Positions 49,682 through 62,149 of a stretch of DNA of 64,000 nt are shown piece after piece. The DNA is from Parasponia andersonii. Lineage: Eukaryota > Streptophyta > Magnoliopsida > Rosales > Cannabaceae. The notes beneath the pieces are model-generated. The model was not told the DNA's origin. It made no database searches and saw nothing but the letters and a program-made list of their open reading frames with translations. Location: positions 186,275 through 250,274 of the forward strand of contig JXTB01000259.1 in assembly GCA_002914805.1 (NCBI GenBank). The letters run 5' to 3'. A program made the position numbers and the translations under genes. The number at the start of each line of letters is the position of its first letter. The first letter of the stretch is position 1.

Positions 49682-49758
49682 TGTTCCTGAAGGAACAACA
49701 TTGTTCTGGAAGGAACCATGTTCTCAAAGGAACTGTATTGTCCCCAAAGGGACCACAC
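49682..49758. repeat. Four 19-bp palindromic tandem units in the LTR
   Basis: Units TGTTCCTGAAGGAACAACA, TTGTTCTGGAAGGAACCAT, GTTCTCAAAGGAACTGTA and TTGTCCCCAAAGGGACCAC each hold a small hairpin of the form GTTCC-N-GGAAC or GTCCC-N-GGGAC. Changes in one arm are often matched in the other. Confidence 0.75.
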
Positions 49759-50379
49759 TTTATTCATCAATACTCACCAAAAAATATATATATACTACAT
49801 GTTCATGTATCATGCTCATCAAAATAACATACTTAATGTTCATGCTTCAGGTGTAACAGAATAAGAAATACACATGTACACATAATTCTAAGATTCCACA
49901 GATTCACAAAGATACTGAATTTTTAATATTACAGGTATGATGTTATTTACCTTATTTTTATGCTTTTATGTGTTTTTTTTATAAAATACTCTTTGCTCAA
50001 GATACGACTGACGTGGTCCTAATATTATGCTATTGACAACTTCTTTGACAATTATTAAATCATCGTTACTAAGTAAACTTTTATTAAAATCTTTAACTAG
50101 AAAACAAATAAATAAATAAATAAATTTACTGTATAAACATTAAAATATAAAGAAATTAGGCTTCCACAATAATTATGCTAACTCAAAACCCACATAACAT
50201 TCTTTAATGAAGTTAATGTGTCCAAGATTTTCTATAGACTGATTTCACATATCTAGTAATCGTGTGAAAACAGTAAAACTCTATGCAAGTGGATAGTACT
50301 GGAGAAACAATACATAAACAATTACTTAGGACGAAAATTTGCACCATTTGCAGAATTAATCGTTTTCCTTTTTCTTTTT

Positions 50380-50381
<2 letters not shown>

Positions 50382-50412
<31 letters not shown>

Positions 50413-50566
50413 ATGAATCACGTTAACAATCAATATACATATCAATTCAAATAAATACAATTCTAAGTAATTTTTCTTCTTTTAAAATATCAATATAAGC
50501 ACGTGTACATATTATATGAGTAAAATAACCCAGACTAAAACTGATTATAAAGCTCATCCTTACCAG

Positions 50567-50616
<50 letters not shown>

Positions 50617-50620
50617 TATA
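50382..50620. repeat. Poly-T (50382-50408) and (AT)n (50570-50620) tracts
   Basis: A run of 27 T and an (AT)n stretch of about 50 bp with one A interruption. Both are simple repeats within the LTR and are likely to vary in length. Confidence 0.9.
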
Positions 50621-51470
50621 CCCCTAATTTTTTGTTAAGTAGAATAGTAAAATAAATTACGAGTGATATAAGAGCTTCCAGAAAGTTTCAAAATGTACAT
50701 ATATATATATGTGTATATATAGATATATTACAATGTACAAAGACATGAGAAATAATCAAAATCATAGCAGACGGAACATTTAGAGTATAATCACAAATAT
50801 AAGTAATTACCTTTCCTTTGAAGTGCAAAAATTAAATAAGAGAAAATTTACTTCTTCTTCCACGACGTAGACACTAGATAAAAGAGATAAGAGTAGGAAA
50901 TAGATTTTGGTTTAGCTGGCTATGAAGGAAAGGTCTCTCAATATAAATAAAACCAATATTGTTGTAAAATAGATTTGTCGACTTGAACTAAGTCAGTCTT
51001 GGCTCTATCTTTCTTTTAATATATATATAAATAAATATAAATAATAGTAATATAATTAATTGATGGTCATACAGTAAGACCTTACAAAGAATAATTTAAA
51101 GTGCTTACTATGCAAAAAGTAAGGTATATAAAAGAATAGACAATTTAGAAAATAATAGAATCGCATATATGGAATAAGCAATTAGTTCAAACTTTAATTT
51201 ATGAAAATTATTTCATTTTTTAAATAAAATACCAAATAATTGTTTTTAAATAATTGATTTAGAATACGTCAAAATTGTACCATTGAACTTAACTCGAGCA
51301 TTTTACTAAAAGTTATTTAGAGAATATATGTTAATAATCATAGTAATTATTAAGTCAAGTACTCAAAGAAATAAATACATATGAAAATCATAAAAACTTG
51401 TTATGCAATCATGTTATTATTGGATTAACTATGTGAGGAGCTAGGCGTCATACCTTAATTTAGGATATCA

Positions 51471-54400
51471 GAATTCTTCCCTCTTAATAAAAACTTTTTC
51501 CTCAAAATTTGCTTACCATACATTCTGGATGTTGGTTTCTCCTAATTGTTTGCTGTCTGAGGGCAATCTTTAATAAAATGTCCTATTTACTACACTTGTA
51601 ACATAAGTCTATACTATTACGATGCTCACTAGAATTATTCTTCTCACTTGTTGTACATGGTAGTGTAGTAGTAGTAACAACGAGTTCTCTGATTAATCCT
51701 AGGATGCTTACCTTGATCAGGTTGGAGCTAGTGAACAAGAGCCTCTTTTTTTTTATTATTTTTTTTATTTTTTATCATTAGGACATTAACCTTGAGTCTA
51801 TCCTCCGTTGCCTTCCTAATAACCCAACTTAAAAATTTTTTGAGCTTCCTTAGCCTATCTTTATCTTCTCATATTTTTCTCATCTAAGACATCATTCTTT
51901 GCCTCTTCGACATCTAGTGACCTTTTAACAATATGAGTAAACAGTACACCTCGAAGTCTACCTAATTTCGAATCCCTGACAATAGTCTTTCTTAGGCCCT
52001 GTATAAACTGATCCACCTTTAGCTCATGAGTGGCAACCGTATGAGGTGCTTATCATGATAACTCATCAAACTTGTGGAGGTATTCTAAAATAAATATTTC
52101 TTCCTATCTTAGATTAGCAAATTTTACTCTCCTGCTTACTTTCATAGCTTTAGTAAAGTACTTTATGTAAAATAACTCTATAAACCTCTCCCAAGTCATA
52201 ATTGTTGTAATATCAAGTCTATTCTATAATATGATTTTTGTTTTTCATGTGTTTTAAATCTATGGTTATGATAAGTGAAACGGTTATGCACTAACAAAAT
52301 TTTTGTGAATACGGTTACAGTGGAATACGCACATGAAAGCCAAGTTGGACTACGTGCCTAATGAGAAATAAATTTTCATGCATTTGTATTTATATGTGAT
52401 TGTTATAATAATGTAATTAATTTGTATCTATTATTGAGTTAAGTGAATTATTCTAATAATTATTGTTGTTTAAATCTTAGTCTAGTTTATTTTTAGAGTC
52501 CAAATAATTTGATAACAAACTTATATATATATATGCCTAAGTTTTAATAAAGCACACATTATCGATATAATTAAGTATGTCTTTTGTTATTATTATTATT
52601 AGTAGTGTCGTTATTATTATTATAACGATAAAATAAGTGTGTCGTGCGTGAAGTTTTGATTCCACAATTTTGTTTTTTTATGTATGTATTAATATATAGA
52701 TTTTATTTTATTATGTTACTTGTTTATAAATTTGGTTAGTATTCACTTATTATTACAAAATAAATAAATAAAAGTCTAATTTAGTCAAAAAAGAAGAAAA
52801 GGGAATTTTCCCACAACTTGATGAAACCTAGTAATAGGTTAATACGTTAGTTGAAAAAAAGAAGAAGAAAGAAGTGATATGATTAAAAAAAAAATATTGA
52901 TTGATTTATTAAAAAAAAAAAAGAAGAAAAGAACCCTAAGCCGAAAACCTATATATATATATATATATATCTCTTTCTCATAAGAATACAGTTAAGTCTT
53001 CTCCTAAATTTTTTTACCTATTTTTTTCTTATAGTTGCTAAGAGTATTTGTGATTTCACGAGTTTTTGCTTAGTTTTTTTTTTTTTAATTTCAAGAAGAA
53101 GGTAAATATTTAAAAACACTCTTTTCTTTAAGTTTATTGTTTTTGCTGCTGTTAGATCGAAATTCAACCTATGATATCTAGGGTTAGAATTTTTTTTATA
53201 ACTTGAAATTTTAACAACTTATTTATTTATATGTTATATTATATTCTGAAAAATTTTATGATCATAGGGGTTTATTTGTTTTGATTATTAAATTTTTTAT
53301 TTATATTGTTCTTAACATTAGTGAATCTAACAGACTTAATATTCTTGTTTATTAATATTCAAAACCCATTCTATTGATATCTTTTCGATTTGAAATTTTT
53401 ACTGAACATTTATCAATGTGTGATTACGTTTTCCAAATATTTTTACGATTTTTAAAAATTGCTACAATTAAATATGATTTTCGAAATCTTTATTGTATTG
53501 CTGCTTTTGGTGCTGATATAAATCCTGATGTAGAATTTCATAAATTGAAAGTGCTATCTAATGGTCTATAAAATTCTATTATTAAACACTGGGTTTCAGT
53601 TTAACAGTTTTACTGGGTTACAATATTTGGATTCAAAATTATGAAAAATATACTAAATCTTTTTATAAATTCCGATAATTTTTCTAGATCTTTGTTTATA
53701 TGTCTTAATGAGTTATGAAAAGTTTTAGGATAAACCGAATTATATTGTTGAATCTTAAATTATTTAAGTATACCTAGGTTGCTGAATATTTACAGATTTG
53801 GTTTTATTATGAAAATTATTATGTTATTTTATGTTATGGATTTATTTCAAATATATAAAATATGTTTCTTAAGAGCAATGATAGCATGTGTTAATATTTT
53901 TTATAATGAATATTTTTTTTTTCTTTTTTTGGCATAAATAATAAAAAATAAAATATAAAGAAGAGGCACGTGGTTTAAACAAGGTTGGTTGTGTGGTATT
54001 TCACTACAAAGTTTTTCTAAGGACTTGATGTAAGTAAATCTCATCCTATGTATTTATATGTAAATTTACATGCTATTATGTAATGTTATTATGATCATTA
54101 TGATATGTTGTTATATGCTATATTATATTAGTTTGCATATTAATTATGACATGAGTATGCACAAGTATTGCATAAATTACACAAGAGATTATGATTTTCA
54201 AAGAATGATTTTTTCTAAAGTACTATGCAACCATGTTTTGTTCAAAGAAGAATATTTTTATTTAAGTGTGTGTCAAGTTTTTGAAAGGAGTATGTGCACC
54301 TGACTGAAAGACCTACAGTCACCATGTTAAGAACAAATGTTTAAACTGCGATGCTAGTCATTGTAGTATGATAGCTATATGGGATCCAAATAGCTACAAG

Positions 54401-55400
54401 GTCATATGCTTGTCATGACACTATGTTTATGGCTCATTACTTCTGATAGACTTGGCATTACACTATGTTGAGCTCAAATACGAAAGTTTTATGATAGTAG
54501 CATTTATGATTAAGATGTTTTTCAAATAAGGGGTTTCATAGTTATGATTCTTAAAATGCATTATTCATAAAACACGACATTCATTGCATGCATGAGATTT
54601 ACTTACTGGGAGTAAGCTCATTCCATTCTTTTAAAATTTTCAGATGAGCAATGGATTTTTTGAGGTTGGCTGGTGGCAGCAGTGGAATCCCTAAATGGCG
54701 TTAGGATGTTTTTAATCGACTTTAAGTTTTATTTTCTTGTATTTGGCTTTTGGATTAAAATTAAGTATTTTTATTTCATAGGTTATTTTGAGTATTAAAT
54801 TTTTGTTTCCGATGTTTTAATAAGAGGTTTTTTTTTTTTTTAGTTTAAATATTTCTGTTTTTTTAAAAAAAAATTATTACCGGATCTTTTTTTTCCATTT
54901 TAGTTTAGAAGATGAATACAAAAATTAAACATTTTCTAGCTTAAGTACATACCTAAATTAGGGGATGTGACAGTAGTAACATCATAAATAGAGCTCATAG
55001 TGTCCTACCAATATTCAACATGATGTCTCTAAATAAAAATAGCACAAGGAACCTTATTTGCGTCAGGAACTTTGGCATAAGCCAACATATGCTCAATGTT
55101 CCTAATCCATTACTCTGCATGGATTAGATCAACCACACTATCAAATGTCGAAGGTTAAAGTTTCCAAAATTCCTCTCCATTACTCTCACTAGTATCCTGT
55201 CTAAGTTAAGATGACAGTGGTGGAGGGTTAGGTTTATGTTGATTTTCTTGCCCTATACGATTCTCTAAGATATTCTATATCAAAGAAGCTAATTGTTCCA
55301 CTTTTTTGCCACCTTGTGAAGAAGATGTACCCCTATTCGTGTTATCTTGAGCCTAAGTAGTTACTGTACTACTATCCTAATGCCTAAAATCCTTATCTCC
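51471..55400 (-). pseudogene. Gag of a gag-only (TR-GAG-like) gypsy element, split by a solo LTR
   Basis: Minus-strand gag is found in two parts. The N-terminal part (about 55370-54973) reads NTNRGTSSSQGGKKVEQLAS, WIRNIEHMLAYAKVPDANKV and PCAIF. The C-terminal part (52205-51490) reads AMKVSRRVKFANLR, LKVDQFIQGLRKTIV, RSLDVEEAKND and a zinc-knuckle remnant GHFIKDCPQ. Within about 60 bases of the knuckle comes NFEEKVFIKREE, the usual very end of a chromovirus pol, then the polypurine tract and LTR. Protease, RT, RNase H and integrase are therefore absent, not merely mutated. This is the plan of TR-GAG elements. Many stops and shifts make gag itself non-functional. Confidence 0.75.
52206..54972 (+). 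mobile_element. Long solo LTR (2.77 kb) inside the gag-only element
   Basis: Starts TGTAATATCAAG and ends GGGGATGTGACA. The gag frame continues on both sides (TAATTGT to the left, GTAGTAACATC to the right), so this DNA is an insertion. Flanking bases ATTGT / GTAGT are an imperfect target duplication at best. A (TA)n TATA-like region at 52951-52971 precedes a CT-rich leader with a GGTAAATA splice-donor-like site (53100), and a TTACTGGGAGTAAGCTCATT phrase (54602) recalls other long gypsy LTRs here. No PBS, PPT or coding DNA is inside. Open frames at 53374 and 54070 are chance. Confidence 0.65.
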
Positions 55401-55491
55401 AATTATAGCTAATAATAACCCTAATTATATATATATATATATATTCAATGCAAATATAAAACTATCATAGATGTCAAAATACATATAGAGC

Positions 55492-56454
55492 TGTAACACC
55501 CCCTAGTTTAACTGTATTATCATACACAGTCAAACTATGAAGTATTATTTTTTTTTAAACTATATCTTTAGTTTTATAAAAAGGTGGGCAAATTTGAACT
55601 TTCCAAAAACTGTAAATAAAAGTAACTACATGACATTTCTTATTAAAAGTGTCTTTACAAAATATATAGTCAAAAGTGATTTTCACCAGTTTGTTTTACC
55701 ATCAGCATTAGTATTTACATTATACCAAAATATCTCAAAATAAAAATATCGTCCACAGATCAAGCTCGTTCACATCTGTATGATCATGGTGACAAAAGAC
55801 AGGCCAGGCAACCAGCGAGTCAATACCAAAGTGTATCCCCTCATGTACAACACAAGCCTATAGTGAGCTAACGCTCATTAAGTAAAAACTACGCATGCTC
55901 ATGCATGCTTTAAAATCTCATCAAGTTCCCATTATACACTTTTTTTTAACATTTGAGTCCATATATTTTTTTTAAAAAATATTTATAGTTGGGCCCCTTA
56001 CTATATTGCTAGTCCTGTAAGTCGATAGGCTGTGATAACATTGGGCAGAAACTCTGGCCAAGAGTAAAAATAAGGTGCGACCATCATGTGAAGCTTTTTG
56101 AAAACTCCTTCTCTCTTCAAAGGGGTATCTTGTACCATGCTAATATTATCCTGCTTCAATGGGATAGTCTATATCAACACATTTACCTATCCAACTTCGA
56201 TAGACTAGCAATTACTATTTAAAGTTATCTTATAAAATTGGTACAATGGTATTTAGTTTTAAATACTCTATAATGAAATTCTCAATTTGCATGCAAGATG
56301 TACTATGTACATGCTATTTTATAACTTTCATGAATGAGTAAGCTTTATATAATAACATCTTCCATGTAAATCTTGGGACACTGTTATAAGTTTTTACTTA
56401 CCTTGTGTCCTGGATAGAAATTAATAGTGGAAAGGGTCAATATCTAGAGGCTAG
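55492..56454 (-). mobile_element. Partial LTR, copy 1 of the flanking direct repeat
   Basis: Begins TGTAACACCCCCTAGTTTAA and is nearly identical over its 963 bp to 62797-63757. CTTAATGAGCGTTAGCTCAC (minus strand, about 55880) is the phrase seen near the 3' end of gypsy LTRs, so it reads leftward. At 56454 it is cut exactly where the chromovirus LTR begins. It adjoins the leader of the gag-only element, but no primer site separates them and it does not resemble that element's other LTR. Confidence 0.65.
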
Positions 56455-57109
56455 TATCATGACCTTAGCCTTAAACTAGACAATTGTGTGGTACTTAGTA
56501 AAGTCTGTCGTATTAATTCAGCATACTAATACTCAACAAAGGGACTTAGAGTAAGTTTTGAGAAAAAATGGTAAGGATTAGAGAGTTTAAGTGAATAAAT
56601 AGCTTTGTATTACTCTTAGAATGCTTACACTTCTCACCAATAGGACTTGTGTACAAATGAACCCAAAGGGTCCTTTATATAGCAAAGCTTAAACCAACCA
56701 AGGGTTATGATCATGCCAAGTGGCATGATCTTACAAAGGGTCAAGAATATTCTCAAATAAAGTTACAATATCTACAAAGATATTTACATAGAGAAATCTA
56801 GAACAAGCATGATCTAGATCCTTCTAAGAGATTCACCCACCATCTTGGCTCTTCCAAGTCATTCTAGGAGCTTCTAGGACCGTCCAACCCATCTAGCACC
56901 ATCCGGCCTTGTTTAGAGTCTTCTAGGACTTAGTAGTGCCATCTAGAGTCTTCTAGTATGGACAAGACCTCTCTTGATCATTCTAGAAGTGTCCACCATG
57001 TTCTAGGGCCTTCCTCAATCCTTTTGGGTGAGCAATATATCAATAGAAGACCTTAGAGCCATGAGCAATAACATTTGGATTTAGGGAGTCAAATGAGCGG
57101 GGCATAACA
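56455..57109 (-). mobile_element. 3' LTR of the chromovirus
   Basis: About 655 bp, starting TATCATGACCTTAGCC and ending GGGGCATAACA. It aligns with 62150-62796 throughout, including the shared GGACTTGTGTACAAATGAAC and a TTTATATA core (56673) that is the likely TATA box on the opposite strand. Confidence 0.85.
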
Positions 57110-57114
57110 CCCTC

Positions 57115-60100
57115 CCTTACTCAAGTTCACGACATCCCCGTCACGCCATCGACTTTGAACTACTCGATATGGTTTTTGAATTGCCACAAGGCACCCTCAT
57201 GCTCTCAGCTAGCCTCAGCCTCGGGCAAATTCTTCCATTTCACTCGGTATTCTCAATAATTAGGAACACTACGTCGACGGATCAAGTGATCAGCTAGATT
57301 ACACTCCATCTATTTATCAAAAGAGGTTACCACTGTAGTAGGAGCTCTTTTGGACTCGCCCCTTGAAAGATCACCCTTATCTCCATGGTAGGATTTTAGC
57401 ATGCTAACATAAAAGACAGGGAAAATCTTTAAGTTGGTAGGGAGTTGAAGCTTATAAGAGACCTTATCCACATGCTTGAGTACCAGAAATAGACCATCGT
57501 ATTTGTGCACACCAAATCTTTATGCACTTTCCTTAAGGTTTTGAATTTTTGGGGCAATAGCTTGACAAGGACCAAATCCCCCTCTTGGTACTCAACCTGC
57601 CTCCTCTTTTTGTCGGCCCACTTTTTTATTCTTTTAGAAGTTTTGTTCAAGTAAGCCCTAGCTAACTCCGCTTGTTCATGCCACCGTAGTAGGAGCTCTT
57701 TTGGACTCGCCCCTTGAAAGATCACCCTTATCTCCATGGTAGGATTTTAGCATGCTAACATGAAAGACAGGGAAAATCTTTAACTTGGCAGGGAGTTGAA
57801 GCTTATAAGAGACCTTATCCACATGTTTGAGTACCAAAAATAGACCCTCGTATTTGTGCACACCAAATCTTTATGCACTTTCCTTAAGGTTTTGAATTTT
57901 TGGGGCAATAGCTTGACAAGGACCAAATCCCCTCTTGGTACTCAACCTGCCTCCTCTTTTTGTCGGCCCACTTTTTTATTCTTTTAGAAGTTTTGTTCAA
58001 GTAAGCCCTAGCTAACTCTGCTTGTTCATGCTATGCCTTAGTAAACTTGAATGTTGCAGGACTCTTTCCACTGTAACTTGTCGCTAAGGCATGTGGGGTC
58101 ATAGGTTGTTGACCCATGACTATCTCGAAGGGACTCTTACTCGTAGACTCGCTCCTCTGGAGGTTAAAGGAGAATTAGGCTACATCAAGTAATTTTTCCC
58201 GATCTTTTTGATTGGCACTCACAAAATGCCTCAAATATAGCACTAGTAAGGCCTCTTTCCATCTGGCCATCGCTTTGGGGGTGAAAGCTAGTAGAAAAGT
58301 TCAAGTCTGAACCCATCAACTTGAACAATTCTGTCCAAAACTTTCCAGTGAATCGGGGATCAATATCACTTACGATATTTAATGGGACACCCCAAAGTTT
58401 CATGACATGCTTCATAAAGAGTTACATAGTCTCATCGGTGGGACAATCAGGTCAAGCAGGTATAAAGGTGGCATACTTGCTGAAGCAACCTACCATTACT
58501 ATAATGCTGCCAAAGCCCTTCGACTTAGGCAGTCTAGTGATAAAATCCATAGAAATACTGTCCCACAGCCTCTTAGGAATAGGGAGAAGTTCCAACAGTC
58601 TGCCCAGTGATTATTGTTCCACCTTGTCTTATTGGCACATAAGACAAGTTCGTACATAGGCCTCGACATCATCCCTCAATTGAGGCCAATAATAGATAGA
58701 TTCGATAAGAGCAAAAGTGCATTTTTGACATGGGTGACCTATCCTCAAGGAATCATAGCACTCTTTGATAAGCTCTTTTCTTAAGTTCCCCCACTTAGGC
58801 ACATAAAGTCAATTGCCTTTGGCATAGAGATGTCTGTTGCTCAGTCAAAAACGTCTCGTCTTTCCTTCTGTTACTAGGGGTAGTAGGCTTTTTGCAAGAA
58901 TATCGTGTTCTAGTCCTTCCTTGATTTTCTCTATCAAGGTGCTATCAAGCCGGCTTAAGGTGGCCAGCTCCGCCTTTCTGCTTAGGGTATCCGCCACCAC
59001 ATTGGCCTTCCAAGGCTTGTATTCAAGTTTGTAATTTTTTTCTGCCAAGAAGTCTTGCCACCGACCTTGCTTAGGACTCAACTTTTTTTTTGAGTTTGAA
59101 AGTAGCTTGTGGCTACGTTGTCGGTCATGATCATGAAGTGAGTACCCAACAAGTAGTGTCACCACACCCTTAGGTAATGGATGACAATAGTCATCTCTTT
59201 TTCTTGCACCGTGTAGCATCTCTTGGTTTCATTGAGCTTACGACTTTCATAAATAATTGGATGCCCTTCTTGCATTAGTACTCTACCAATAACAAAGTTA
59301 GAGGCATTCGTGTGAAGCTCATTTGCCTTTGAGTGATCGGGTAAGCTGAGAACTGGCTCGTCGCTTATCGCTCTCTTCAAATCTTCGAATGAAACTTGAC
59401 ACTCAGATGTCCACTCCCAAGACTTGTTCTTCTTGAGCAGGTTAGTAAGTGGCATTGCTCTTATTGAGTAGGACATGATGAACCGTCTATAGTAGTTCAC
59501 AAGTCCGAGGAAAGACCTCAATTCTAGCACCTTAGTAAGAGGTTCCCACTCTTGGATGACTTGTACCTTAGTTTCATCCATCATAAGTTTCCCATCCTTT
59601 ATCTTATGCCCTAGGAACATCACTTCCTCTTAGTCGAAGGAGCACTTCTCCTTCTTGATGAATAGTTGGTTTTCCCTCAAGACTTTGAACACCTTCCTCT
59701 AATGTTCTAGGTGCTCTCCCATAGTCTTGCTATAAATGATTATATCATCAAGATAGACTACCATGAACTGATCAAGGTAGGGATTAAATAACTTATTCAT
59801 GAGGGTGCAAAAGGTAGCAAGTGCATTAGTAAGACCAAATTCCATGACTAAGAACTCATAAGCACCATACCTTGTCACGCACATGGTCTTGGGCTCATGT
59901 CCTTCTACTATGCGCACTTGGTAGTACCCCAAATATAGATCAAGTTTTGAGAAGTATCTAGCGTTCCCAAGTTGATCGAACAAGTCGGCAATTAATAGGA
60001 TAGGGTACTTGTTCTTCACCGTCACCTTGTTAAGAACCTGATAATCAATACACATCCTTAGTAAGCCATCTTTCTTTTTCTGGAACAATACTGAGGCACC

Positions 60101-62125
60101 GAAAGGAGCTTTGGAGGGCCTGATGAAACCTACATTAAGCAACTCCTTTAGTTGTTTCCGGAGTTCCGCTAACTCCGGAGGGGCCATTCGATAGGGACTC
60201 ATCGTGGGTGGTCTCATGCCTAGATCAAGCTCGATTTCATGATCCACCTCTCTCCTAGGTGGAAGTTTCTTAGGTAGAGAATCTAGCATCACATCTTGGA
60301 ATTCATCCAAGACAGCTTGTACCTCTATGGGCAAGTTACCTTGAAGTTCCAATTCTTCATCATCGTGCTCTTTTAGGATGGTTAAGTAACTCTTCTCTTC
60401 CCTTCTCAAGCCCTTCTTGAATTGAAGTACAGAGAGTACTTTGTTTCCCACTTTCGTGGACCGTTTCATTGGTACCACACAAGTATTTTTACGATCCGTG
60501 ATGCACATAGAGTTGGCAAAAGGAACAGGAAATGCCCGCATTGCATCAAGTAACTCCAAACTAAGCAACATCGAAAAATCATCCATTGACACCACTGATA
60601 AGTCAAGTTGGCCAGCCCATGTACCTAGGCTAGCTTTAAAACCATGAGCAACCCTATAGATATGGCGTGCTGCTGAGTTCCTTGAGGGAGCCTCCTCTAT
60701 TAGACACCAATAAGCCCAACTGCCTAGCTTCCTCAACAGAGATGAAATTATGGGATGCACCCATGTCAACCAAGGCTTTAGTGGCCTTGCCATTGATTGT
60801 TACATCCACAAAGAGTAGGCCCTTAGCTTGTGACTCGGGAGCTAAATTACAAGGCATTAAGGAGTTGCAAGAAACTAACACGTGCACCACCGTCTTCCCT
60901 ATCACCTCCTTCTTGGCTTGGCTCAGAGGAAATTAAGGTGTTGATTGCTTTCTTCTGGGGACACTCGCGTGCCCAATGTGGACTATCATAAAGGAATCAC
61001 TTGACTCTTAGTTTGGAGAAATCACGGTCTTCCTTCTCTTTGCCTTTGTCTTTGCGCCTGTAGAAGGAACTATCTTTGTTCCATTTTCCTCCTTTTGTTT
61101 GCTCTCCCCCACTCTTTGCTCCACCACCTTTCTTGTCTTTGGTCTTAGAATGGTCCTTGTTGGTAGAGTAATCAACAAGGCTCTCGGTTACTGCAATAAC
61201 ATCGGCCAAGTCTGAAATGCCACGACACTTAAGCTCTAACTTGGCCCAGTTCTGAAGGCTATCCATGAACAAGAATAATGCATCTTTATCTAAAGTGTCA
61301 GGGACTTCGAGCAAGAGTGTGGTAAATTCTTTCACGTAGTCTCTAACACTGCTAGATTGTTTGAGGCGGCAAAAATGGCTTCTCGCCTCCTCTTCAGCAT
61401 TCTCGGGGAAGAATTGCCCTTTTAGCTCCTTTTTGAAGTCATCAAAGGTGGCTATAGTGCATACCCCTCATTGCATCTCCCATGTCTCTGCCTCCACCAT
61501 ATTATGGTGGTATCAATTAGATGTAAAGCAGCATTACGAATTTTACCTGTATTGTCCATCACACTAGCGGTCTCAAAGTACTATTCAAGTCCCTATAGGA
61601 AGTTCTCAACTTCCCTAGCATTGTGAGTATCATTAAAGGTAGTTTAGATGCCTCAACCTTCCTTGCATCAATGGTTGTTGTGGTGGTCACCTCTGTGGCC
61701 ACTGCTAGCTTACACAAAGCAAGATCACCACCCATCTCATCTACTCTAAGTAAAACATTACTAAGTTCTCTTTGAAAGAGATCTTGTGCCTTGGTAATCT
61801 CTGAATCAAAGGACTCGATCTCGCACCTTAAGCTGGCCTCTAGCCCACTAAGCGTATCTTTGATGCCGCTGTGGATCTCCGTATCCTCAGTCTCCAAACC
61901 ATCGCAACGGCCATCTAGATCATCTACATGCTCGCCCAACGTGCCCAAGTTGGACTCTAGTCGGGACACTCTAGCCTCCAAGCTAGTCACCACGTTCCTC
62001 GACTTGCCGTAGGTAGTACCCTTCTTCCTTTCATCACACACATGATCAGAAGCACCAACTTCGATGGGGTTAGGAGTTGCAACCATGGTCTTCATATGGA
62101 CAATGGAACCACCAAGGTAAAACAA
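57115..62125 (-). pseudogene. Chromovirus gag-pol polyprotein with chromodomain, broken
   Basis: Gag begins near 62100 and has a long coiled-coil stretch (SLEARVSRLESNLGTLGEHV, 62020-61900). The middle of gag is frameshifted; gag resumes at 61335. The zinc knuckle (about 61005-60960) reads stop-F-L-Y-D-S-PHWARECP, having lost its first two cysteines. Protease reads [12 protein letters not shown] (about 60770), with the D-T/S-G changed to D-M-G, and a frameshift follows. RT shows [35 protein letters not shown] and [11 protein letters not shown] (near 59745). RNase H has TNASNFVIG, with catalytic Asp changed to Asn. Integrase shows AYVRTCLMCQ, SDIDPRFTGKFW and HPQSDGQMER (58650-58250). The chromodomain reads EYRVKWKNLPEAEASWEHEG then LWQF (about 57255-57185). 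Confidence 0.88.
57331..58031. repeat. 351-bp tandem duplication in the integrase C-terminal region
   Basis: 57331-57681 and 57682-58031 are nearly identical. The unit equals 117 codons and would have kept frame, but the second copy has lost one base in a C run (CCCCCTC to CCCCTC, about 57928). Both copies encode GDLVLVKLLPQKFKTLRKV-like sequence and VDKVSYKLQLP. Few differences separate them, so the duplication is much younger than the element's other damage appears to be. Confidence 0.9.
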
Positions 62126-62134
62126 GCAACTAAA

Positions 62135-62146
62135 GCTCTGATACTA
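62135..62146 (-). other. Primer-binding site of the chromovirus
   Basis: GCTCTGATACTA on the plus strand is the complement of TAGTATCAGAGC, one base from the standard tRNA-iMet site. It lies between the start of gag and the 5' LTR, confirming that the element reads leftward. Confidence 0.75.
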
Positions 62147-62149
62147 TGC

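Larger units (their letters stand above)
49080..51470 (-). mobile_element. 3' LTR (2.4 kb) of a minus-strand gag-only gypsy element
   Basis: On the plus strand it begins TGATATCCCTAAATTTTA and ends AATTTAGGATATCA, so the two termini form an inverted repeat of about 14 bp. To its right (51471-51490), read on the minus strand, is the purine-rich tract ATTAAGAGGGAAGAATTC preceded by ATTTTGAGGAAAAAG, the degenerate closing phrase of a chromovirus pol. That places this LTR at the 3' end of the gag-bearing element at 51.5-55.4 kb. It contains no coding region. Confidence 0.6.

Noticed and set aside
58321..60936. Plus-strand frames at 58321-58659, 60441-60647 and 60667-60936
   Set aside because: All are antisense shadows of the chromovirus integrase and protease-RT regions.
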